From Palsa-504 sp963847965 (GTDB taxonomy: Bacteria; Actinomycetota; Actinomycetes; Streptosporangiales; Streptosporangiaceae), in the NCBI GenBank assembly GCA_963847965.1, contig CAWKCG010000012.1, forward strand, positions 124,001 through 188,000: 64,000 nucleotides of DNA, written 5' to 3'. The notes under the pieces were generated by a model. It worked only from the letters and a program-made list of their open reading frames with translations. It had not been told where the DNA came from and made no database searches. This document shows positions 17,550 through 28,333 of this stretch, piece after piece. Both the position numbers and the translations under genes were made by a program. Each line of letters opens with the position of its first letter. Position 1 is the first letter of the stretch.

Positions 17550-18395
17550 TTCATGCCCCCCCGGGCCAGAACCAGACGACCTTAGGTCGATCCAACACCC
17601 GGTGTGCCTGATCTGGCAAGGTGGAAGAAGCGAACGAACGGCGTCCAGTCAGTCTGCATTACTTCATCATTGCTGGTAACGCCGATATTCGGCGCGACAT
17701 TATTCTCCAGTCGCTGTCACCTGCGGGGGAGTGGAACGTGCCTTGCATTGTTCGCTGCATTTGCTTCACCGATATGCAATAGCTGGATGGCCTTGGCTCG
17801 GGAAGGGATGCGCCAGGTCTTTAGCCGCGCCGGAATGGCGGGGCCGGTTCCGGTGGTACTACCGTCCGTTCGGAAAAAAGATTTTGAATTATCCGCGACG
17901 AGCGGTGATATCACTCCGTCGCCCTCGACTGCCCTGCACCGGGGCGTGGGGGAGCGCTCTGCCCCCGAGCCGCCGGATAAGGCTGGCAGCCGCCAGATAC
18001 GCAGGATGTTGTCGGGAAGGCGCGGCCACCACGATCCCTGCTCGCGGTGCTTGCGGCACACGAAGCACTTCTGCTGCGGCGCTGGCGGTCATGGGTGTCA
18101 TCCTCGCATCCAGGGCAGCCGCTGGCACCTGGATCGGGCCGCTGCCGGTTCCGCGGCGCTATCGGCTATGGTGAAGGCGTGGGCTGCTGCGCTGCCATGA
18201 CTACCCGGACCGTCGCTTAGCGGCGGTACCCGGACCGCCGCTTAGCGGCGGTACCGAGGCTGCCGTAACCGCGGCCTCAATGCCTGCCCCTGTCGGGGCC
18301 AGCGCCAGGGCGTACCGCCGGATCAGTGTCCCGCCGGCAGCCACTCGCGTATCCATCCCTGCGCTGCCGGATCGTGCTGCCTGATCAAGGGAGTC
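17550..18395. other. 850-base stretch without a recognisable gene
   Basis: Frames here up to 198 codons lack recognisable domains and consistent third-position bias, so I call none of them. The stretch must hold the promoter of the CHAT gene (minus strand). It contains an AT-rich block at 17867-17890 that resembles another at 2703-2729. It also holds a C-rich hairpin region around 17945-17975 (gggggagcgctctgccccc) and the two tandem hairpin repeats listed separately at 18206-18255. Confidence 0.5.
18206..18255. repeat. Two tandem 25-bp repeats, each an inverted repeat
   Basis: Two head-to-tail 25-base units (18206-18230 and 18231-18255) differ by one base. Each contains a near or perfect hairpin; the second has ACCGCCGC/GCGGCGGT arms around TTA. 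They lie 140 bases before the P-loop kinase gene. They could be an operator pair, a transcription terminator or a small intergenic repeat. Confidence 0.8.
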
Positions 18396-19154
18396 ATGTC
18401 TCAGTCGCAGCGGTCCGATTCGCATTCACAGTACGAAGAGCCATTCTCGCACCCGTCGGCAGCCGTGCCCGCGGTCACGAACGTCCAGCCCGACCACGCC
18501 CAGCAGGAGCGCCCGCCTGCCTGCCAGTCTCGCCAGTCGCCGCCGTCACCCGCCGATATGCGGTCTGGCTCCACCGCGACGCAGGACCCGTGCGCCGCCA
18601 CGATGCTCCTGATGGTCGGGCTCCCCGGAGCCGGGAAAACCACCCGGGCCAAAGAGCTCGCCGCGGTGCACCGGGCGCTGCGGCTGACCCCAGATCACTG
18701 GATGATCCCGCTGTTCGGCGATTCGATGGCCAGCGGCAAGCGCTTCGTGCTGGAAGGGCGGCTCATCTCGGTTGCCCTGCAGGCGCTGCGGCTGGGGACC
18801 AGCGTCGTGCTCGACTACGGGCTCTCGGGCCGCGATGAACGGTCGGCACTGCGCTGGCTGGCACGCTCGGCCGGGGCGGCCTGCCAGGTGGTCTACCTGC
18901 CCGTGGACAAGGACGTCCAGCTGGCCCGGATCGCACACCGCCAGGCAACCGCACCGCACCAGACGTTTCCGATGACCGAGGCCGACGTAGACCAATGGCG
19001 GGAGCAGTTCCAGATACCTGATGCCGCCGAACTCGACGGCGGTAAGATCCCCAGCCCGCCGACGGGGTGGCCGGGCTGGCCGGAGTGGGCCGCAGACCCA
19101 CTGGCCCTCGTGCACCGACAGCTAACCCGGCTGTCCTGCCTAGAAGCGTCCTGA
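18396..19154 (+). CDS. P-loop (AAA_33-type) kinase-like protein
   Basis: A 252-residue protein with a Walker A GLPGAGKTTRAKELA near residue 75, preceded by a disordered Ser/Gln/Pro-rich N-terminus. The core resembles the small AAA_33/zeta-toxin-like nucleotide kinases: a 'TPDHWMIPLFGDSM' lid-region motif, the strand SVVLDYGLSGRDER with a candidate catalytic Asp, and 'VVYLPVDKDVQLARIAHRQ'. Members phosphorylate small molecules such as nucleosides, antibiotics or UDP-sugars; the substrate here is unknown. ATG 18396 has a weak ribosome site. An internal ATG at 18558 would remove only the disordered leader. Confidence 0.7.
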   Translation: MSQSQRSDSHSQYEEPFSHPSAAVPAVTNVQPDHAQQERPPACQSRQSPPSPADMRSGSTATQDPCAATMLLMVGLPGAGKTTRAKELAAVHRALRLTPDHWMIPLFGDSMASGKRFVLEGRLISVALQALRLGTSVVLDYGLSGRDERSALRWLARSAGAACQVVYLPVDKDVQLARIAHRQATAPHQTFPMTEADVDQWREQFQIPDAAELDGGKIPSPPTGWPGWPEWAADPLALVHRQLTRLSCLEAS

Positions 19155-19233
19155 CGGCGTATCACCGCAGGTCAGCCGACGCGTCCGCACGGGTGGCGAG
19201 TGTAGGTGCCCGCGCATCCATCCTGTGGGATCT

Positions 19234-20034
19234 TCACGGCTGCGTCTGTCGCCCGAGCAGCATTCTCACGGGGACGGGTTCGGTGAACGGTGCGTGCGGG
19301 GTGACGGCGCGGCGGATCTGGTCAGCGAAGGCTGCCCGCTGGTCTGGCGGGGGTAGCCGCTGGGCGGGCAGCGCGGAGTAGACGCCGCCGATGAGGTGGT
19401 GGAGGTCGAGTTCGCTGGTGTAGTCGTAGCGGGTTTCGGTCACGTCGAGTCCGGCTTCGGTCATGGTGTCGCGGTAGCGCTGCTGGCTGGCGTCGTCGGT
19501 GCCGCAGGTGCTGGTGGGGCTGGTGCCGAGCCATTGTTCGAGGAAGCTGCGCAGCGCCTGTGACCAGGGGCTGTCTTGCAGCCACATGGGTGTGCCGTTG
19601 GTGATCACCGCGATCCCGCCGCCCGGGCGCAGCAGGGGGACGAGCGCGGGGATCAGCTCGCGGTAGCGCATCCAGTGCAGGGCCTGGGCGATGGTGACCG
19701 CCGCGGCGCGGCGGTCACCGAGCAGCGCTGCCAGTGCGGGGATGTCGGTGTCGGCGCCGAGCAGCCAGCTCGCGTTCGCGACGCCCTGTTCGGCGGCGGC
19801 TTGCCGGGCGCGGGCCAGCATGTCCGGTTCGGGATCGATCCCGGCGACAGCGCGCACCCGGCGGGCGATCGGCAAGGTGAGCTGCCCGGTTCCGCAGCCA
19901 AGGTCGATGACGACGTCGTCAGCGGTCAGGCCGAGGGCGCCGGTGAGCGTGTCGATCACTTCCGGCGGGTAGCCGCGCCGGTACTGGTGATAAAAACCGG
20001 CGACCTCGCCGCCGAAGCCGAGGTCTTCGCTCAC
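19234..20034 (-). CDS. Class I SAM-dependent methyltransferase
   Basis: A 266-residue protein: N-terminal cap FYHQYRRGYPPEVID, SAM-binding motif VVIDLGCGTGQLT, acidic residue in AGIDPEPDML, and the post-motif AQALHWM typical of the Methyltransf_11/25 group, as in the gene at 4538-5390. The C-terminal half would hold the substrate pocket, which I cannot assign. The GTG start overlaps the stop of a short upstream reading frame (GTGTGAGCG), suggesting that a partner gene once preceded it. Confidence 0.8.
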   Translation of the reverse strand: MSEDLGFGGEVAGFYHQYRRGYPPEVIDTLTGALGLTADDVVIDLGCGTGQLTLPIARRVRAVAGIDPEPDMLARARQAAAEQGVANASWLLGADTDIPALAALLGDRRAAAVTIAQALHWMRYRELIPALVPLLRPGGGIAVITNGTPMWLQDSPWSQALRSFLEQWLGTSPTSTCGTDDASQQRYRDTMTEAGLDVTETRYDYTSELDLHHLIGGVYSALPAQRLPPPDQRAAFADQIRRAVTPHAPFTEPVPVRMLLGRQTQP

Positions 20035-20150
20035 ACCTCCAGCGTGGGCTGCGGAGGTCCGCCGCGGCAGCGGTTCAGCGCACCGCGTAAGACCCGCTCG
20101 TCGGCCAGGTAGAGCTGCAGCGGGTCGCGGGGATGAGGGCTGGGCAGAGC
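20031..20150 (-). pseudogene. Possible C-terminal remnant coupled to the methyltransferase
   Basis: In the 120 bases before the methyltransferase start, the minus strand reads DPLQLYLADERVLRGALNRC and then a Pro-rich end, stopping at a TGA (20031-20033) that overlaps the methyltransferase GTG. There is no start and no further coding sequence upstream. It looks like the last 35 or so codons of a lost gene that was translationally coupled. Evidence is limited to codon-like composition and the overlap. Confidence 0.3.
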
Positions 20151-20160
20151 ATTACTTTAC

Positions 20161-20174
20161 ATAATGTGCATTAT
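20161..20174. promoter_or_regulatory. Palindrome ATAATG-TG-CATTAT
   Basis: A 14-base inverted repeat with perfect 6-base arms in an AT-rich patch. It lies 127 bases upstream of the methyltransferase start and 140 bases downstream of the toxin gene, both on the minus strand. It may be an operator; no regulator is adjacent. Confidence 0.3.
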
Positions 20175-20315
20175 CGGCACTCGTGTGACGCCGGAAGCTG
20201 CGACTGAAGGTTACTCGTTATCCCGTGCCAGCCATCATGACGTTTGGCGGCGATCTTGTCGTTTTACATGTCGTCGCGACAGCCATTATGTTGTCGGCCC
20301 TGCGGCACTGCGACA

Positions 20316-20687
20316 TCACGCAGGCGGGCGCAGCCAGAGCACGCCGCCGCAGCGGGCTGTCTCGCGGTCGGCTGCGGCGGCGGCGAGTGCCGCCCCAAGC
20401 CGGGACACATACGCTTTCGTCCGCGGGAACGTGAGGTCGGACGTGTAGATGAGGCCAGGAACCCCGTCTCCGGCCGCCTCGTGTGCACGTCGGAGGCTCT
20501 CGAAGTCCGGGACGTTGTTCGTCACGAGGACCCTGCCCTCGGCCAGTGCCGCCTGGAAGATCTCCAGGTCCGACAGGGCGCGCAGGACAGGATCTGCAAC
20601 GACCGCACGGCAGTCGATGCCGCGGGCAGCGAGATCGGTCGCGATCGCGGGCGAGAACATCTCGTCGAGGAGCAACGCGTCGGGCAC
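20316..20687 (-). CDS. DUF5615-family PIN-like toxin
   Basis: A 123-residue protein with the PIN-like (Mut7-C-type) pattern: N-terminal LLLDEMFSPAIATDLAARGID with the first acidic residue, a middle 'VVADPVLRALSDLEIFQAALAEGRVLVTNN' segment ending in the acidic VPDF, and a C-terminal helical part. DUF5615 proteins are the ribonuclease-like toxins of DUF433-linked toxin-antitoxin modules. It lies 18 bases downstream of the putative antitoxin, the usual gene order. Start GTG 20687. RNase activity is inferred from the family. Confidence 0.75.
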   Translation of the reverse strand: MPDALLLDEMFSPAIATDLAARGIDCRAVVADPVLRALSDLEIFQAALAEGRVLVTNNVPDFESLRRAHEAAGDGVPGLIYTSDLTFPRTKAYVSRLGAALAAAAADRETARCGGVLWLRPPA

Positions 20688-20705
20688 GTTACCGGGTACC
20701 CCCGC

Positions 20706-21155
20706 TCACAGTCCCAGCAGTCCCTGCTGCCGTTCCCATGCCGCCTGTGCCTGTGCAGCCTCGGCGCGTGCCCTGTCCAGGAAGTCCTCGACCTCCTCCG
20801 GATAGTCGCTCCAGTAAGCCAGAGCCGCGCGTATGAACGGTACGGGCGTCCCTGACGTCTCGGCGGCGACCTCGAGAACCTCGTCACCTGCCAGTGCAGG
20901 CTCAGCTTCGCGGACCGACCGGATGGCGCCAATGACCTCCCACACGTCAGGACCGCCGACCAGCCTGGCCCTGCGCCCGGCCGGGCCATCCTTGAACGTG
21001 ATGAGCGGGTGCTCACGGATCCGGAGCGCCTCATCGACGAGCCTACTGGTGGCGCTGGACAGGGTCAGATCCCGGTGCGCTGCAACGAACGCGGAGAGTC
21101 GCTCGAACACGCGCGGTTCGAACCGGACCGACGACGGGCTAGGAGTAGCTACCAT
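20706..21155 (-). CDS. RHH/DUF433-like antitoxin
   Basis: A 149-residue protein. The N-terminal 50 residues (SSVRFEPRVFERLSAFVAAHRD followed by SATSRLVDEALR) look like a ribbon-helix-helix or similar DNA-binding segment. The C-terminal part contains 'TPVPFIRAALAYWSDYPEEVEDFL', close to the DUF433 signature that contacts DUF5615 toxins. Together with the next gene this forms a likely type II toxin-antitoxin operon that represses itself. I chose ATG 21155 (MVATPSPSS) because upstream sequence of the longer frame is not protein-like. Confidence 0.65.
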   Translation of the reverse strand: MVATPSPSSVRFEPRVFERLSAFVAAHRDLTLSSATSRLVDEALRIREHPLITFKDGPAGRRARLVGGPDVWEVIGAIRSVREAEPALAGDEVLEVAAETSGTPVPFIRAALAYWSDYPEEVEDFLDRARAEAAQAQAAWERQQGLLGL

Positions 21156-21204
21156 GTATGACAATGTAGGTGAGCGTAAGCGTGCAGTGCAAACGACCTG
21201 CATG

Positions 21205-21417
21205 CTACGCCGGGACCGACGTGGGGCCAGGCTCCGTAGTCTCCCGGGCGGGTCGGCCGCGCGGGGAGACCAAGAGCACGTCGGGTGCCCACTCCCCGGG
21301 CCCACGAGGCAATTCCGCGCCGCCGGTTCCGGAAACGACATGATGCTTGAAGCGCGCGCCCATCTTTAGCGCCACGGTGCCCGCCAAGGCGATGACCGGG
21401 CCGAACTCCATCCACAC
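21205..21417 (-). CDS. Possible small membrane-anchored protein
   Basis: A 70-codon GTG frame whose N-terminus is hydrophobic (FGPVIALAGTVALKMGAR), followed by a polar, Pro/Gly-rich tail. It lies between the antitoxin and the coiled-coil membrane protein gene and is on the same strand as both. It could be a short membrane protein, but the length and the lack of a clear ribosome site leave it doubtful. Confidence 0.25.
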   Translation of the reverse strand: MWMEFGPVIALAGTVALKMGARFKHHVVSGTGGAELPRGPGEWAPDVLLVSPRGRPARETTEPGPTSVPA

Positions 21418-21554
21418 GAGATTCGCGCGTGCGCATAGCCCGGGGGTGCGTGACGATTCGCGAGCCAGTCGTCGCTATTGGATCTGACGTCGCGACGGTC
21501 GGGAGGCTGGCCCTGTACCTGGCCCTGTACCGGGGCTGCCGGGCTGTGTCGGAC

Positions 21555-21845
21555 CTATTCGACTTCCTTCAAGATGCGCTGCAACTGTTCCAGCTGGTCC
21601 CTGAGCGAGTCGACCTGCACGCTGAGGTCGGTGAGCCTGAGGTCAACGTGTTCCTCAGCGGTGATCGCCATGTCGCTGAGCCGCCGGAACTCGTCGGCCA
21701 GGGTGCGGTATTCCGTACCGCTGGTCAGCTGGGCTCTGGCTTGCCGTGAGGCGCTGAGGTGCCGCGTTGCCACCCAGACTGAGATCACGATCGCGGCCGC
21801 CAATATGGCGACCACCGCCAGGACGTCATTCGGGGTGTACCTCAT
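21555..21845 (-). CDS. Single-pass membrane protein with coiled coil
   Basis: A 96-residue protein with one N-terminal transmembrane helix (VLAVVAILAAAIVISVWVA, about residues 8-26). A long heptad-rich cytoplasmic helix follows (AEEHVDLRLTDLSVQVDSLRDQLEQLQRIL), likely a coiled coil. The start overlaps the stop of the upstream ArsR-like gene by 4 bases (ATGA), so the pair is translationally coupled. Its function is unknown. The coupling suggests it senses or relays a membrane signal to the regulator. Confidence 0.7.
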   Translation of the reverse strand: MRYTPNDVLAVVAILAAAIVISVWVATRHLSASRQARAQLTSGTEYRTLADEFRRLSDMAITAEEHVDLRLTDLSVQVDSLRDQLEQLQRILKEVE

Positions 21846-22183
21846 CGCCGCGCCTCCGTGTCAAGATCGTTGTTCGCGCGCAGTGTCCGCACCGCCGCCA
21901 TGATCGTCTGTGGCGTCAGCTGCAGCGCGAAGGGCGTTACGTCGTAGAACTTCATGGCCTTGCCGTCCTGTGATACTTCGATGTCGGCCGACACCAGCCC
22001 GGCGGCCTGCAGCTTCCGCAGGTGGACCTGCAGTAGGGCGCGGCTGATGTCCAGTTCGCGGGCCAGCTGGCTCACGTAGGTGCGCTCTGCGGCCAGGGCG
22101 GCGACGACCCGGAGCCGGTGCGGGTTGGCCAGGGTCGCAAGTACCCGCAGCAGGTCGTCGCCGGTCAGGTCGGAGATATTCAC
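21842..22183 (-). CDS. ArsR-like winged-helix regulator
   Basis: A 113-residue regulator with a compact winged helix: LLRVLATLANPHRLRVVAALA, then the recognition region YVSQLARELDISRALLQVHLRKLQAAGLV. I see no metal-binding CxxC or CVC motif, so it is unlikely to be a metal sensor. The C-terminal extension LQLTPQTIMAAVRTLR may dimerise. GTG 22183 follows AAAGGA. The start region is preceded by two similar 8-base blocks (TGCTAA, TGTGCTAG) flanking a nine-T run, a plausible self-regulatory site. Confidence 0.8.
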   Translation of the reverse strand: MNISDLTGDDLLRVLATLANPHRLRVVAALAAERTYVSQLARELDISRALLQVHLRKLQAAGLVSADIEVSQDGKAMKFYDVTPFALQLTPQTIMAAVRTLRANNDLDTEARR

Positions 22184-22425
22184 AGCGTCCTTTCTAGCAC
22201 ATGCAAAAAAAAATTAGCACGTCGGGACGGAGGGAGTCAACGGCGAACGCGCCTTGGGTATCACCGCGGCCGTCGCGGCCCGGCAGCCCGGTCACGCGGA
22301 CGCAGCCGGCTGTTCGCAACGGGGATCGGCTTGCGGGCAGCCGGATCCACTACGGTAACGGAGGTGGATCGTGTCGGGGAGATCGTCGAAGGTACGGCCT
22401 CGGCCGCGCCGACGAGGACGCCGCC

Positions 22426-22638
22426 TTGATCGAGCGGCTTGAGGACGCATTGCCGCACTCGCTACACCGCGCCGAGCTGGCACGCTCCCTGCAGCAAACA
22501 GCGCAGCTCTACCGCGATCTGGTAGCCGACTGGGCAACGAGAACCGGTGGTCCCTCGCCGTCCTCGCCATTGGCACCCGCTGTACTCGAGGCACTGAACA
22601 AGCTGGTCACCGGCAACGGCGAGCGAATCGAATCCTGA
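22426..22638 (+). pseudogene. Short C-terminal remnant, unknown family
   Basis: From a TTG at 22426 the frame reads an alpha-helical protein end (LIERLEDALPHSLHRAELARS, then LYRDLVADWATRTG and a final helix), closing with TGA at 22636-22638. Upstream sequence in the same frame is not protein-like. It looks like the C-terminus of a longer lost gene; I cannot name the family with confidence. Confidence 0.3.
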
Positions 22639-23044
22639 TGCTGCGGCCCGCCGCCCGCCGGGCATCCGGCCGCGGCGTCAGTGCGGGCCCGGATAAGCCA
22701 GGCCAAACGAGCCGCCGCTCCCCCGCCTCGCATGCCGTTGACCGCGACTCTTGGGCTGACGCTCGCAGGCATCTGGGCTCGCCGCTTGTGGTCTCATGCC
22801 GTATCTTTGCTCGTAAATAATTACGGTTGGTATCGACGTGTCGTGATAGATTTCGACCAATGTCCGGCCATCATTGGAGTCGTGACAACCAATCATCTCG
22901 ACGCGCGCGCGATCCGGCCATCGTGGTGATGATGACCGCGCTCGGACACCTCTCCCCTGGTTCTGCTCGGGGAACGGCCTTGATCATCGCGCCAGCGCGT
23001 CCGGCTCCGCCCTGCGGCGGCAACCGGTCAGGAGGAGGTAACAA
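22639..23044. other. Intergenic region before the hydrolase gene
   Basis: No gene is supported in these 406 bases. An AT-rich patch around 22800-22880 (for example gctcgtaaataattacgg) is the likely promoter zone for the hydrolase at 23045. A strong AGGAGG lies at 23033-23038. Confidence 0.5.
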
Positions 23045-23824
23045 GTGCCGGATCCGGTGGGCGGGGTTGAATGGCTCGGAGAAGAGACCAGCGCAGGGTG
23101 TGCCGAGCGGTCCTTCGTGCTGCGCCGCCGCTCTGGGGTCGTGCCCGGAGTGCTGTGGTCGCCCGGCAGCGTGGCGGGGCCTTCGGCGGTGCTGCTGTTC
23201 CACGGCGGGAGCGGGCACAAGCGCAGCGAGCGTCACGTGCGGATGGGGCGCTGGCTCGCCTCGGCAGGCCTCGCCGTCATCGCGGTCGACGGCCCGTACC
23301 ACGGCGACCGGGTCCCGTCGCCTATGGCACCCGCCGTCTACCAGCAGTTGATCGTTGACGAGGGAATCGGGCAGGTCACGGACCGGATGACCGGGGACTG
23401 GCTGGATGCCGTCTCCGCGCTCGCGGCTGAAGGGCTCGCCGATGAGACGAATATCGGCATCTTCGCGATGTCGATGGGCGTCCGGTTCGGGCTGCCGGTC
23501 GCAGCCGCGCTCGGATCAAGGGTGCGATGCGCCGTGTTCGCCAAGTTCGGGATCCGCCAGACCGAGTTGCTCCACCCCGGGCTGTGCGCACCCGGCCTGA
23601 TGATGACGGCCGCGCGTGCCGTCTCCGCTCCCGTGCTGTATCACGTGCAGTGGGATGACGAGATCTTCCCCCGCGACGGGCAGTTGGAGCTGTTCGGCGC
23701 GCTGGCATCCGAAGACAAGCTCCTGTTGGCCAGGTCAGGCCCGCACGCCGAAACCCATTCCGACGATGAGGCGTCGTGGCAGGAGTTCATCAGGGCCAGT
23801 ACACGGGCCGCCTGCAGCCGTTGA
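23045..23824 (+). CDS. Dienelactone hydrolase-like alpha/beta hydrolase
   Basis: A 259-residue alpha/beta hydrolase of the dienelactone hydrolase/acetyl-xylan esterase type. The oxyanion region is LLFHGGSGHKRSERH, the strand AVIAVDGPYHGDR follows, the nucleophile elbow is AMSMGVRFG (Ser), the acid is in WDDEIFP, and the catalytic His is in GPHAETHS. It probably cleaves a small ester or lactone. The GTG start has an ideal AGGAGG 7 bases upstream. It is followed by the nucleoside phosphorylase gene in the same direction. Confidence 0.8.
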   Translation: MPDPVGGVEWLGEETSAGCAERSFVLRRRSGVVPGVLWSPGSVAGPSAVLLFHGGSGHKRSERHVRMGRWLASAGLAVIAVDGPYHGDRVPSPMAPAVYQQLIVDEGIGQVTDRMTGDWLDAVSALAAEGLADETNIGIFAMSMGVRFGLPVAAALGSRVRCAVFAKFGIRQTELLHPGLCAPGLMMTAARAVSAPVLYHVQWDDEIFPRDGQLELFGALASEDKLLLARSGPHAETHSDDEASWQEFIRASTRAACSR

Positions 23825-23891
23825 CAGCGGCGGACGTCGTTCCGCCGCAAATCGCCTCGCGTCTGAGTGAGGGCATTGACATCATGTCGGC

Positions 23892-24644
23892 ATGCCGTTC
23901 CCGAATCTCGAAGGAAAGCACGCCGGTCGGCCGTACGTGACGGCGCAGCGCCTGCTGGGCTACCACGAGTCGCTGGGCAACGCGCGGGCCGCGGCGCCCC
24001 CCGCCGTGGTGCTCACCTGGCAGGTCCGCCTGGAAGACCGGGTACGGGAACGCCGCGCCCACCAGGAGGTACACGGTGCTGGGGTTGAGTCGCCGCTGCT
24101 GCTGCTGAGCCCGGGCCTGGGCTTCGCCCGGCTCCCGATCGGGGCGCCAGCGGCGGCGATAGCCGTCGAGGAGCTGTCCGCGCGGGGCACGGAAGTGTTC
24201 ATTGGCGTCGGTGCCGCCGGCGCGGTCCACGAGCGGCTGGCCGCCGGCGACCTCGTCGTCTGCTCCGCCGCGCTCCGAGACGAGGGAACGTCTTATCACT
24301 ACGCGCCGCCTGAGCCCTTTGCCTTCCCGGACCCGGGCCTCACCGCACGGCTGCGCGAAGGGCTGCCCGCGGCCGCGTACGGCCCGTCCTGGACCACCGA
24401 CGCGCCTTACCGGGAGACCGCGGAGGAGATCGCCAGGTACCGCGCCGAGGGGATACTCACGGTTGAGATGGAAGCCTCCTGCCTGTTCACCGTAGCCAGG
24501 ATCACCGGCACCGCGGCTGCTGCCGCCTTCGTCGTTTCTGACGTGCTGCACGGAGAGCAGTGGGAGCCCCATTTCAGCTCCGCCGACGTCGTCCAGGGCC
24601 TGTGGACCCTCTTCGAAGCAGTCGAGGCCAGCCTGTCCTCATAA
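23892..24644 (+). CDS. Nucleoside phosphorylase family protein
   Basis: A 250-residue protein of the PNP/UDP phosphorylase fold. The N-terminal FPNLEGKH resembles the family's uridine phosphorylase-like branch. The phosphate/ribose-binding strand is EVFIGVGAAGAVHE, and the signature EMEASCLFTVA contains the ribose-contacting Met-Glu. The late Asp/His of the active site would be in VVSDVLHGEQWEPH. It would split nucleosides to base and ribose-1-phosphate. The Asp of VVSD may favour purines, but base specificity is not certain. It is downstream of the hydrolase. Confidence 0.8.
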   Translation: MPFPNLEGKHAGRPYVTAQRLLGYHESLGNARAAAPPAVVLTWQVRLEDRVRERRAHQEVHGAGVESPLLLLSPGLGFARLPIGAPAAAIAVEELSARGTEVFIGVGAAGAVHERLAAGDLVVCSAALRDEGTSYHYAPPEPFAFPDPGLTARLREGLPAAAYGPSWTTDAPYRETAEEIARYRAEGILTVEMEASCLFTVARITGTAAAAAFVVSDVLHGEQWEPHFSSADVVQGLWTLFEAVEASLSS

Positions 24645-24649
24645 CGTCG

Positions 24650-25825
24650 TCAGGAATGTCCCAGGAGTTCCCGGACGGTGCCGGCCAAGCGGTCATAGTC
24701 GTCTGGAGTGTTGTACGGCGCCGCCGCGATGCGCAGGTAGCCGGCTCCGTCGAAGTGGACCGGCGCCACCTCGACACGCTGCTGCGACAGGGCCTCGTAG
24801 AAGGAGTCGACCTGATCGGGAGAGGTGAGGACGTCGGGGGGCAGCGGCACCAGCCGCATGGTCGGCGCGGGGGTGGCCGGAAGCCGCTCAAGCGTGACCC
24901 CCAGCGCCTCGGCGACCCTCTTCTGACCGTCGGCCACCAGGTCGGAGAGCCGCGCCACGGCGTCCCAGCCGCCCAGCGCCTCCCAGTACGCCAGGCCGTC
25001 CGCGGCCGCCAGCCAGCCTGCATAGTCCCAGGTGCCTGGATAGTCGAATGACGCGGCATACCCATCCTCCAGCTGCCAGCTCAGCACGGTCGGCGTCACG
25101 CAGGCCCCCGGACGGCTCCACAGGATCGCGCTGCCGCGAGGCGTGTACGCCCACTTGTGCAGGTTGCCGATCCAGTGGTCGGCGCCGAAGGCCGGGATGT
25201 CGTCTCGCAGCTGGCCAGGCGCGTGCGCCGCGTCGACCAGCACCGGGGTCCCGCCGGCAGCGGCGGCCACGGCCGCGACCGGGACGACGGTGGCGGTCGG
25301 CGAAGTAATCCGGTCGACCACGACCAGCCGCGTGCGGCGCGAGCAGGCCGCGGCGTACGCCGACACGATCACGTCATCCGCGGCGCCGACAGGATAGGCC
25401 GCCTCGACGATCCGCGCCCCTGCGCGCGCCGCGTGGTGGCTGAGCGCCTTGCGGACCGCGCCGTAGCCATGCGTGCTGGTGACGAGTTCGTCGCCGGGGT
25501 GCAGCTCCAGCGAGCCGAGAACTGCGGACACGCCCTCGGACACATTGCGTACCCACGCCGCGCGGGACGGGTCGACGCCGAGGAACCCGGCCGCGCGCTC
25601 CCGCGCGGCCGCCACCAGCCCGCCGACCTCGACGCGGTTGAAGCGATGCGGATTTCGCTCGGCACGCTCGCGCCAGGCGGCGGCCGCCCGGCGCACGACG
25701 ACCGGCGCGACGCCGAATGAGCCGTGGTTGAGGTGGAGGACGTCAGGGTCGAGGCCGAAGGCCTCCAGCAGGGCAGTGTCCACGGAGCCGATTTTCTCAG
25801 CCGCGGATGCCGGACGGATCCGCAT
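24650..25825 (-). CDS. Class V aminotransferase (isopenicillin N epimerase-like)
   Basis: A 391-residue PLP enzyme. The N-terminal LNHGSFGVAP motif is typical of CefD-like members. The cofactor Asp and surrounding residues lie in LVDAAHAPGQ, and the Schiff-base Lys is in GNLHKWAYTPRG. The family includes cysteine desulfurases, epimerases and lyases; this subgroup is usually of unknown substrate. The start is ambiguous: ATG 25825, or GTG 25783 just before DTALLEAFGLDPD. Neither has a strong ribosome site. Its stop lies 5 bases from that of the convergent nucleoside phosphorylase gene. Confidence 0.8.
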   Translation of the reverse strand: MRIRPASAAEKIGSVDTALLEAFGLDPDVLHLNHGSFGVAPVVVRRAAAAWRERAERNPHRFNRVEVGGLVAAARERAAGFLGVDPSRAAWVRNVSEGVSAVLGSLELHPGDELVTSTHGYGAVRKALSHHAARAGARIVEAAYPVGAADDVIVSAYAAACSRRTRLVVVDRITSPTATVVPVAAVAAAAGGTPVLVDAAHAPGQLRDDIPAFGADHWIGNLHKWAYTPRGSAILWSRPGACVTPTVLSWQLEDGYAASFDYPGTWDYAGWLAAADGLAYWEALGGWDAVARLSDLVADGQKRVAEALGVTLERLPATPAPTMRLVPLPPDVLTSPDQVDSFYEALSQQRVEVAPVHFDGAGYLRIAAAPYNTPDDYDRLAGTVRELLGHS

Positions 25826-25925
25826 CCGGGCCGCGACAAGGGCCTGTGCCGCTCCTCACCAGTCCGTATGTGACGAGTCAGGACAGGGTGAGAGAACTCG
25901 TCCACGGTGCCCTTTAACGCCTCGG

Positions 25926-28319
<2,394 letters not shown>

Positions 28320-28333
28320 GGTGTCTCCAGCGG

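Noticed and set aside
17604..18200. Frame of 198 codons in the CHAT-kinase gap
   Set aside because: It has no domain or codon bias typical of this genome, and it crosses the hairpin-rich, AT-rich segment.
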